DNA from: Zanthoxylum bungeanum
Lineage: Eukaryota; Streptophyta; Magnoliopsida; Sapindales; Rutaceae
DNA: 64,000 nt
Reading direction: 5' to 3'
Assembly (NCBI GenBank): GCA_019454045.1
Contig: SKCR01033670.1
Coordinates: 1 to 64,000 of the forward strand
In this document: piece after piece, positions 56,340-64,000 of the stretch
Layout: every line of letters starts with the position of its first letter
Numbering within the stretch: the stretch's first letter is position 1
The notes under the pieces: model-generated
Told to the model about the DNA's origin: nothing
The model's database searches: none
What the model saw: only the letters and a program-made list of their open reading frames with translations
Position numbers and translations under genes: made by a program

Positions 56340-56965
56340 GAAATTAGATCATGCGGTGAGACGTAACCCGACCCCGAACTGGGAGAAACACTTGGCTCTG
56401 GGGGAATGTTACGTCACCAGTCCAAGGAGACAAACTCGGTGGGACGTAACCCGACCCCGAGCTGAGACAAACACTTGGCTCTAGGGGAATGTTACGTCCC
56501 CAGTCCAAGGAGACAGACTCGGTGGGACATAACCCGACCCCGAGCTGAAAGAAACACTTGGCTGCGGGGGAATGTTACGTCCCCAGTCCAAAGAGACAGA
56601 CTCGGTAGAATGTAACCCGACCCCGAGCTGAGACAAACACTTGGCCCTGGGGGAATGTTACGTACCTAGTCCAAAGAGACAGACTCAGTGGGATATAACC
56701 CGACCCCAAGCTAAGAGAAACACTTGGCCCTAGGGAATGTTACGTCCCCAGTCCAAAGAGACAGACTCGGTGGGATGTAACCCGACCCCGAGCTGAGAGA
56801 AACACTTGGCCCTAGGGGACTGTTACGTCCCCAGTCCAAAGAGACAGACTCGGTGGGATGTAACCCGACCCCGACCTGAGAGAAACACTTGGCCCTGGGG
56901 GAATGTTATGTACACAGTCCAAAGAGACAGACTCGGTGGGATGTAACCCGACCCCGAGTTGAGAG
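56340..56965. repeat. Tandem array, 83-bp unit, about 7-8 copies (unit B)
   Basis: Same unit as 50646-51262. 56137-56339 is the PPT-side non-coding part (GTCCCCTAGTTCTCGG). Confidence 0.94.
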
Positions 56966-57150
56966 AAACTATAATGGCCTCCTCGGCGGAGCGAAATCCA
57001 GCCCCGAGCCGAATAACCAACTGGCCTCGGTGGAATGAAATCCAGCCCCGAGCCGAAAAACTAAGTGGCCTCGGCCGAACGAATCCAGCCCCGAGCCGAT
57101 TACTCAAGTATTGGCATCGGCGGAACGAATCCAGCCTCGAGCCGATTAAT
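56966..57150. repeat. Short tandem array, about 49-bp unit (unit B)
   Basis: Same unit as 51263-51440, about four copies. 57151-57470 is non-coding and matches 51441-51770. Confidence 0.86.
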
Positions 57151-57470
57151 CCTTGGGACTTATTCGGAAGGGAAGTGAATCAACATTTGAAGCCCTATCG
57201 AATTTGGCATGGGCGTCCCCTTGCCAGACCCGCGAAAGATAAAAATAAAATTTTGGAAAATAAAATCAAAAAATGGGAGTGACTCGAAACGAAACATTTT
57301 GCAAGTGTAAACAACAGCACGGATCCCTCAAAACAGCGTTATGTCCGAGGTCTCCAAAACACAATTTTGAATCTTTCAATTTCAAAGTCCCGGCGAACCA
57401 GGATTCGGATCAAAGAGCGTTTAAGATGGTAATGGCACATTCCTCTATACGTCAGGTCACTATGGAGCAT

Positions 57471-58085
57471 GCGTTTCGTTCGAGGGCTCCTCCTTACAAC
57501 GCTGGAGCAAGTATACGCCACGAGGGTGTAATCCTTCCTCGTGCTATGCTTCTCACGGATCCAAATGACCGAATAGGTAGGGATCAAAGAGTGTCCGAAA
57601 CATTAAGGGCATGCTCATCCTTATGCTCGGTAACACTGGAGCAAGCAAACGCCACAAGGGTATAATCCATCCTCGTGTTATGCTTCTCACGGATCCGAAT
57701 GACCGAATAGGTATGGATCAAAGAGTGTCCGAAACATTAAGGGCATGCTCTTCCTTATGCTCGGTAACACTGGAGTAAGCAAACGCCACGAGGGTGTAAT
57801 CCTTCCTCGTGCTATGCTTCTCACGGATCCGAATGACCGAATAGGTAGGGATCAAAGAGTGTCTGAAAGATTAAGGGCATGCTCCTCCTTATGCTCGGTA
57901 ACACTGGAGCAAGCAAACACCACGAGGGTATAATCCATCGTCGTGCTATGCTTCTCACGGATCCGAATGACCGAATATGTAGGGATCAAAGAGTGTCTGA
58001 AAAATTAAGTGCTCGGTAACACTGGAGCAAGCAAATGCCACGATGGTATAATCCCTCCTCGTGCTATGCTTCTCATGGATCCGCT
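57471..58085. repeat. Tandem array, 134-bp unit, about 4-5 copies (unit B)
   Basis: Same unit as in C; the last unit is shortened near 58005. The copy number differs strongly from C (about 12). Confidence 0.95.
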
Positions 58086-58153
58086 GGTCAGAAAAAACGT
58101 GTGGGAACACACTCCCTGCAGCCCTATCTCCCCAACTGGCCAGGTCGTCCATC

Positions 58154-58639
58154 TTACGGGGGCACTCCCTCCCCATGATTACCATCTGTGTTACCGTGTC
58201 GCCACATGCGGCCTTCTTTGCGTCTGTCACCCCAGGTGCGGCGTTCCTCATGACTTGAGATTTCCCGTCCAGTTTCACCATACTTCATGTCTCCCCTTCT
58301 GGTGTCGCGGGGGCAATCATAGGAAGAATCTGGCGACTGTCTCCTCTCTTCTTCTTCCCACGTATCCTCCGTTCGTAAATCTTTTTTTACCACTACGGAC
58401 CTCATCCCGTAGGGACCTTTCCTCCGAGGTTCATCGTCATCACTCATATTTGCGACCTTTTTTCCTTCCGCTATTTTGCCTCTCCTCCGACTGGTTCCGG
58501 CTTCAAGTCTCTCATTGTCCATCATGGATTTCAGAAGAATTTGATTTTCCTCCCTATCTTTCCTCATATTTTCCTCCATCTTCTCCATCCAATCCGCTGT
58601 TGAACTCCCTGACGACCGGTGATTTCCACCTTCTGCCAT
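58154..58639 (-). pseudogene. gag N-terminus of unit B
   Basis: Start MAEGGNHRSSGSSTADWMEK at 58639, coiled-coil-like EENMRKDREENQ, then a charged stretch (DDDEPRRK, DTWEEEERRQSPDSS). The frame is open for about 160 codons but the capsid core present in C is deleted, so it runs into the junction near 58160. The upstream extension of the same frame reaches into the LTR and is not coding. Confidence 0.8.
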
Positions 58640-58670
58640 TGTCTTACTACGCGAGCTGCTTTTTGTTGAT

Positions 58671-58688
58671 TCCCCACAGACGGCTCCA
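58671..58688 (-). other. Primer-binding site of unit B
   Basis: Minus strand TGGAGCCGTCTGTGGGGA, two bases from LTR4. Confidence 0.8.
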
Positions 58689-58690
58689 AC

Positions 58691-59431
58691 TGTTGACGGC
58701 TGATTTCGGTCTCTGGGCAATATGGGAATATTACCCCCAGAGCAACCATCCCTCAATAGTGAATTTGTTTGGTTATGGGGGGACCAAAAGCAAATTTAGC
58801 AAAAGACAGATAAATACACCAATCAACAAGGAGATTTAACGTGGTTCGGCGGATCAGATCCCACCTACGTCCACGGGCACAAAACGAATGATACTTTTAT
58901 TACTGAGATATGCTTCTCTGATCTTTCTTGTGTTTACAAGTCTGATGATGATGATATTGATACCCTTACTTACATTTTCCCCTTCTATTTATAATAGTGA
59001 AGAAATCAGATACCTTTTCCCATAAGGATTCCTAGTTGAAAACTACATTCTCTTCCTATATCCTATTATGACACTGACTCATTCACTTCCCATATCCTAT
59101 TATGACACTGATTTATCTACTTTTCCCATGAAAGTAGGATAACTTATCTTCTTATCCTTAAAAATAAGATGTCTTATCTTCTGGAGCATATCTCGCCATT
59201 TTCTCGGTCTTCATGAGGTCGGTCACGATTGTCTTTTGAACTGAGAATGCTGCTATCGATTTGATAATGCCTGGTCATCCGATCTTAAGTGGTCGGTTTA
59301 CCGATCGTAAAGTGTTCGGCCCCTCACTCATGTGGTCGGGTCGGTATTAATGATCCTGACCAAGAAGGAAATTACCTTTTTACCCCTGTCGTACTGCTTA
59401 AATATCATAGGATTTGAAAATACCATCAACA
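58691..59431 (-). mobile_element. LTR4 of the B/C complex (outer 5' LTR)
   Basis: 741 bp, TGTTGACGGCTG to ACCATCAACA, then ATAGA. Closest to LTR1. Confidence 0.92.
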
Positions 59432-59436
59432 ATAGA

Positions 59437-60975
59437 TTTTCTCCATATTAAGGATAATGGAGAGATTAGGCTCCTTTTTTTCGTTTTGGTAATGGAGTAA
59501 GATTCTTTGTATTTATTTCTCACAAAAAAAAAAAGATTCCTTGTATATGATGAGCCAAGAGGGAGAGACTGGTGAAGAAACGTAATGGTTGAGCAAACGA
59601 TCCGAAATTTAAAGACACGAACAAGTGACATATTTAGGAAAATTAGATAAATATATTTATAGTGCTGTCCAAATAATTATCGGTATGAGACTAGAAGATT
59701 ATCTTCTATAATATTTGAAAAATGTTTATGTATATATATATATATTTTTCTTTTTACAAATTAATGAGACTTTAAATTTATAAAATTATTAAGGCTTGGT
59801 TTGGTATTGTGATTCAAAAAATATAGTGAACAAATGATGATTTATAAATTGTGATATGTAATTTTATTTTATGTTAAAAAATAATTATATTATATTTTTT
59901 TAATATTTTGATCGTGAGAAAAAATTAAAAATTTTAACTTATATAAAATTCAATTTTAAAACAAATTAGAATTAATAATCATAATTATTTTTTTTAATCA
60001 AATATTTAAAAATTATATTTTGATTAAAATATAATTGTATTATCCTATCACAAATCAAACTATAATAATAACAAATATGGCTTAACCTTTTTCACGACGC
60101 GTGTTTAGGAATTCAAACACGAGTTGAGTTGAGTGGGTCAGAGGAGTAGACCCACAATTTGACTATCAAATGTTTAACACAAAACGGCAACTCTTCTCGC
60201 TTAAGACATGCTTTCTATCTTTATGTTTATGGCACCACAGGCACAGGAGACAGCGACCAAGGTACTTAACATATCCCCGCTCCTCTTTGGACCGTGTAAT
60301 TAGCCTTTGATTAGTGGTTTTATCCCGTGTTTTGAAAATTAGATCGGATCATCGAAGTGGTTAAGTAATCGATTATGAGTTTGGTCCTATTAAATTTTTA
60401 AAATTGAACTAAAAAATCTATTAAAACAAATAAAATTGGTAGATTAGTCCGACCTTTTTTTTACTTTTTTTTTGTTTAATTAAAATTATTTATAATATTA
60501 GTTAGTTTTTATAATTCAATCAAAATGGTTCAACCGATCGAACTAACAACAAATTAAATTTTTTTAAATCATCAATTTAATCACTGATCTGATTATTAAA
60601 TAATGGTTTTAACCAAAGAGATAATCACTTAAAAAGATCAATATACTTTTTGATCGATTGCCGAAAGCATATTTACCTTTTACTTTTTTCTATCATGTAA
60701 AAACCTCTTCCGGAAAGAAATTCTATTCCCAAATTTTACTGCTCATAATGATTACTATGTTTAGAATTATTTAGCTTTTACTCTTATTATCTTTGTTCAA
60801 TAACCATGGGTTTTGAATTCATAATCTTTATCTAACCCAATTCTACAATATAAAGTTATCAAATAATTAGTGAATTGAAAAACAAGCCTACATCATTTTT
60901 AGTTTATTGCTTGCTAGGTTGTAAAAATTTCCAAATAGTATGAATTTAAGCATGAATTTAAGCTTTTGTCAATTA
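59437..60975. other. AT-rich intergenic DNA
   Basis: No gene seen. Long A/T runs and a (TA)n stretch near 59730. A possible imperfect inverted-repeat element lies at about 60335-60610 (AAATTAGATCGGATCATCG facing CTGATCTGATTATT), too decayed to call. Confidence 0.6.
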
Positions 60976-60981
60976 TAATGA

Positions 60982-61237
60982 GGGTAATGCTATGATACCC
61001 AATGGTATTAAATATTATTGGATTCAAAGTTGCATGCTCAATGTAATTTTGAGCATTGAGCATGTAATTTCTACCAATAAACATGCTACTGATATCATAT
61101 TTTAAAAACTTTCATATTTATTGATAAAATTTATATGTTTAATGTACAAAGTTGCATGTTCAATGCTCAAAATTGCATTGAACATACAACTTTGATAACC
61201 AAGGGTATGTGATATCCTTGGGTACCATAGACATACC
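60982..61237. mobile_element. Foldback MITE, 256 bp
   Basis: Ends GGGTAATGCTATGATACCC and, reversed, GGTATGTCTATGGTACCC. The inverted arms continue for about 80 bp (AAAGTTGCATGCTCAATG facing its complement, with internal TTTTGAGCATTGA). Flanked by TAATGA on both sides (60976-60981 and 61238-61243). Superfamily not assigned. It lies about 0.5 kb upstream of the IAA29-like TATA box. Confidence 0.75.
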
Positions 61238-61920
61238 TAATGAATGAAATTTTTCTTCTTTTAAAAAAGCTTTTGTCGAGTCAAGCTAATAGAATCTTAA
61301 TAATATAATAACTAAAAAATTGGCTGTCTCACAAGTTTATACATGAATATCAGTGAAATGAGTAATCTCCGGTTTTGATGCAGTGATGTAACTAAAATAT
61401 TTGATTCAATAAGAGATAAGAATAGATTTTCATAAAAAATATTATAATCAGCATATATTAAAAATTCTATTAATTTATAAAATACACGAAGAGATTTTCC
61501 GGCTCACCTCTTTATTGGTGGGCGTGGACACGAGTGTAAGAAAAAGACAATGTTGATGGGAGCAGAAAACAATGAGCAAGGGACAGGGAGGGCAAATGGG
61601 TCGGCTAAAAAAGGGACCAGTTTTAGCATTTATGTAACCTGTTGCCTGCACCTTGTCTGCTTACCCGCCTACCTCGCCTTCCTCTTTTCTCTTTCAATAA
61701 AACAACACTCCCTCCCCACACATTACATTTAACATAATCCCCCCAGTAACCTTATAAAATCACTCTGCGTACAAAGTAGCCCAGAATAGATCACTTTCAC
61801 TTACTATCACAAACTCTCACGCAGAACTTTTAGCTGCTGTTGCCTGTTTAATTTTCGATTTTCATTTTGGCTGGTTTTATTAATTTGGATATCACTGTTG
61901 GATTTACGGTTATGATTCAC
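61238..61920 (+). promoter_or_regulatory. Promoter and 5' UTR of the IAA29-like gene
   Basis: TATA box CTTATAAAATC at about 61751, roughly 170 bp before the ATG. The core auxin response element TGTCTC occurs at 61325-61330, consistent with auxin feedback on Aux/IAA genes, though one copy can be chance. The 5' UTR would run from about 61785. The small ORF at 61550-61732 is not supported. Confidence 0.65.
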
Positions 61921-62919
61921 ATGGAGCTTCAATTGGGTCTCGCTCTTCCAAGTGTAAGCATTATTCATGGCAAGGGTCTCGACTTCGACCTTAATAATAG
62001 CTACTATGTGCACGAGCCATCTTCATGTGACTTTGGCGGCTCAGGTTCTGTGCCTAGCAAATGTAGTACTAATAATAATGATGACATGTGCAACGACAAC
62101 AGGAAGCGCCGCTTTAGTGATGCCTTTGAGTTTGAGCAAGTCAAAGCGGTGGTGCCTCCAACGTTGTTTCTTTTGAACTGGAACAAGCACTCTGGTGACG
62201 ATGAAGATGATCATCCCAAAGACCTCGATAACAATTCTTCCTTTGGCAGTAACAAGTACCTCTCTACTCTCTACTCTCTCACCCCCAAATTTGCAACTGG
62301 GATCTCATGATTTTGATTCTTGTTTTTTTACAGGACGATTGATGAAGATGGTGTAGTGGGTTGGCCGCCAATTAAGAATTTGTGGAAGAAACTTTGTTAC
62401 CAATATCATGCCGGTGGAGGTCGAGTCAAGAACAATCAGACGGTGGCAAATGCGAATTCGATGTTCGTCAAAGTGAAAATGGAGGGTGCAGTCATTGCTA
62501 GGAAAATTGACTTGAGCCTTTATAATTCTTTTGAAACGCTAACAAACACCTTGATCACCATGTTTGGTTTATGTAAGTATAGTAACGGTGCCTTCGAATT
62601 CGAAATTTAATTCGGTGTGAAAGAAAATGAAACAATTTAGTTAACAAGGTCTGTAATTGGTTGATTGTTTGGTAATAATAACAGGGCATGAAGATTCCGA
62701 AAATTATCAACTCACATATCAAGATAGAGGAGGAGTTTGGCTAATTGCTCAAGAAGTTCCCTGGAGGTATATGCTTGTTTAAACAGATTCCATGAATGAA
62801 TATGATGAGTCATTTTCAGTTTTGCAAATTCTAACAAAATTTATGGACTCATTGGTTGGTATTGCAGAACTTTCATTCGCACTGCGAAACGCCTCAAGTT
62901 GTCAAAGCTCAGCTGTTGA
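61921..62919 (+). CDS. IAA29: Aux/IAA auxin-response repressor, IAA29-type, four exons
   Basis: Nuclear co-repressor of auxin response: it binds ARF factors, and auxin makes TIR1/AFB bind its degron so that it is degraded. Exons 61921-62255, 62334-62572, 62685-62766 and 62868-62919; GT-AG introns join exactly to 235 codons. Domain I (EAR) is LQLGLALP, residues 3-10; a second DLN-type motif FDLN is at 22-25. RKRR (61-64) is a nuclear signal. Domain II degron VVGWPPI is at 119-125. Domain III is about 155-190 (MFVKVKMEGAVIARKIDLSL), with its basic patch. Domain IV is 199-229 (LTYQDRGGVWLIAQEVPWR). The last has lost most OPCA acidic residues (QDRGGVW where others have a D-x-D-G-D-like run). FDLNN near the start and the domain III wording are closest to IAA29. 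An in-frame ATG at 61912 would add three residues; 61921 fits the family. Confidence 0.93.
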
Positions 62920-63574
62920 TTCACATTAAATTGATCATCAATTACTTGGACAATTGCACTAGCAACAATCAGAATACTTAATTTGAATCATTAATAGATC
63001 CCATCTGGGTAGTCTTAAATGACCGTGTCTTCAACTTTCAAGCATTAATTAGCTCTGTAACACGAATTATCGTTTTACCTTGATGAAGACAACATGACTT
63101 AGACTTGTTAATTATAATTATGATTTGCTTTGAGCAATATCTTCTATTTCTTTTTAATCCTGCTTTCAATATGTTTCATGGTTATTGAAGGTATTTATTT
63201 TTGCGCTCCTATTATGTCCGCTTTGAGTTCTGGCGAGTTCCATGGACCTATTGTCCGGACCGGCCGGCACACGGTTTTATTCTTGTAGGAAGTCTCTTTA
63301 CTCTTATACATGACTCGAACCTAGATATTTTGAGTGTATAGGCGTTGGTACCACGTGTGGCACCATTGAATTATTATAACCTGTTGGTATCTTGATACAT
63401 AGAAAGAATCTTAGCGCTACCTTTGATATATTAGAAGAACTTACAGTCTTACATGGCTTAAAACGCAAGGGTTCAATCTTTGACTATCACACAAAAATGA
63501 GTCCTCTTATGCAATTAACGATTACTCAGGAATAAACATTGAACAATAAACCTCCACGTGATGATGGGGGGTTT
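62920..63574. other. 3' flank of the IAA29-like gene
   Basis: Contains the 3' UTR, with no clear polyadenylation signal. On the minus strand AGGTTCGAGTCAT (about 63315) with TGGTACCAACGCC (about 63345) resembles a B box and A box of a tRNA-like SINE, at low confidence. No gene. Confidence 0.5.
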
Positions 63575-64000
63575 TGTAATGGCCCTAAATTTTTAAAGGG
63601 GTATTATGGTATTTTCATAAAATACTCGGTCAAACTTAGTCTTTGTGCTAGCCTTGACTTTTCAAAATTTTAGACTGAATTGTAAAGATTTTAAAATTTC
63701 GGGGCTGAATTATAAATATTTTTTAGACTAAGTACAGAGTTTCTGAAATTTGAGCTCAAATTGAAATTTTTTAAAATTTCAAGGGGCTCAAAGATCTTTT
63801 TCGAGGGGATAACACTTGGCACTACTAAGCGGGACATGTGGCCTAATTGGAGAGTGACACGTGGCCCACTCAACGCTTGACACGTGGTCCTATCAGTGCA
63901 TGACACATGGCACACGTGGCCTAATCAATATTTGACACGTGTTACCATTTTTTTGGTCTATAAAATGCACTTCACTCTTCAAATTTTGGATTCCCTTTTT
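63575..64000 (+). mobile_element. Start of a further LTR, cut by the window end
   Basis: TGTAATGGCCCTAAATTTTTAAAGGGG resembles the start of Tekay/Del-type LTRs. It has four exact CACGTG cores upstream of a TATA box. No right end or coding region is in view, so solo or full length cannot be told. The start position is inferred from the TG and the family pattern. Confidence 0.55.
63858..63966 (+). promoter_or_regulatory. LTR promoter: four G-boxes and TATA box
   Basis: CACGTG at 63858, 63881, 63913 and 63936, mostly within TGACACGTGGC-like words, then TCTATAAAATG at about 63957. The last G-box is 20 bp from the TATA box. Confidence 0.65.

Larger units (their letters stand above)
49681..59431 (-). 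mobile_element. B/C complex: two non-autonomous Tat units in tandem with an LTR-LTR junction
   Basis: Order on +: LTR1 (49681-50420), C interior, LTR2 (54718-55425), two bases TA, LTR3 (55428-56136), B interior, LTR4 (58691-59431). The outer TSD is ATAGA (49676-49680 and 59432-59436). Both interiors have the PBS at their right end and the PPT side (GTCCCCTAGTTCTCGG) at their left, so both point left. LTR1 and LTR4 resemble each other most, and LTR2 and LTR3 each other. No pol or antisense gene is present. Confidence 0.9.

Noticed and set aside
61550..61732. 60-codon ORF upstream of the IAA29-like gene
   Set aside because: Lies in the promoter before the TATA box; no domain, apart from a hydrophobic end that is common by chance.

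Overview
This is nuclear DNA of a eudicot plant. It holds one clearly intact gene, an IAA29-type Aux/IAA repressor with four exons (61921-62919), and about 59 kb of nested Ty3/gypsy LTR retrotransposons. Element ends were set from TG...CA termini, primer-binding sites (PBS), polypurine tracts (PPT) and 5-bp target-site duplications (TSD) read directly from the sequence. I cannot name the species.

Layout. (A) 1-8457: decayed Tekay/Del-like gypsy element on +, with its gag split by an Athila-type solo LTR (689-2474, TSD AGGGG). (D) 8516-39212: Tat-lineage element on - (TSD ATAAT), with a spliced antisense ORF and tandem repeats. It was enlarged by a large solo LTR F1 (14197 to about 34660), which is itself interrupted by an Athila-derived element (14620-24199, TSD TGTTC) and by Tat/Ogre-like element E (25934-34308), and by a second solo LTR F2 (35306-37716, TSD GATCT). 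(G) 39221-45973: Tat element on + with a complete but frameshifted pol, truncated at its 3' end and followed by a second copy of the last 1.9 kb of D (45971-47919). 47925-49675: ordinary intergenic DNA. (B/C) 49681-59431: two non-autonomous Tat units joined by two LTRs lying head to tail, sharing one outer TSD (ATAGA). 59437-61920: AT-rich intergenic DNA, a foldback MITE and the IAA29-like promoter. 63575-64000: start of another LTR with a G-box array.

The most unusual locus is the Athila-derived element. It keeps its LTRs, PBS, PPT, gag and protease remnants and the integrase C-terminus. Where Athila elements usually have an env-like ORF, it carries two foreign genes in the sense orientation: an open 182-codon ORF whose centre resembles the cysteine-rich nucleic-acid-binding protein of carlaviruses, and an intronless, nearly full-length cytokinin-activating LOG (LONELY GUY) gene with two stops. 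A retroelement carrying a putative silencing suppressor and a cytokinin-activating enzyme is the best candidate here for an undescribed system. This copy looks dead, and the functional reading is inference.

Other points: LTR promoters with CACGTG (G-box) arrays upstream of TATA boxes in two families; satellite-like tandem arrays in the 3' regions of D, E, G, B and C; a probable two-LTR-circle recombination product; and a microhomology-joined duplication around G.
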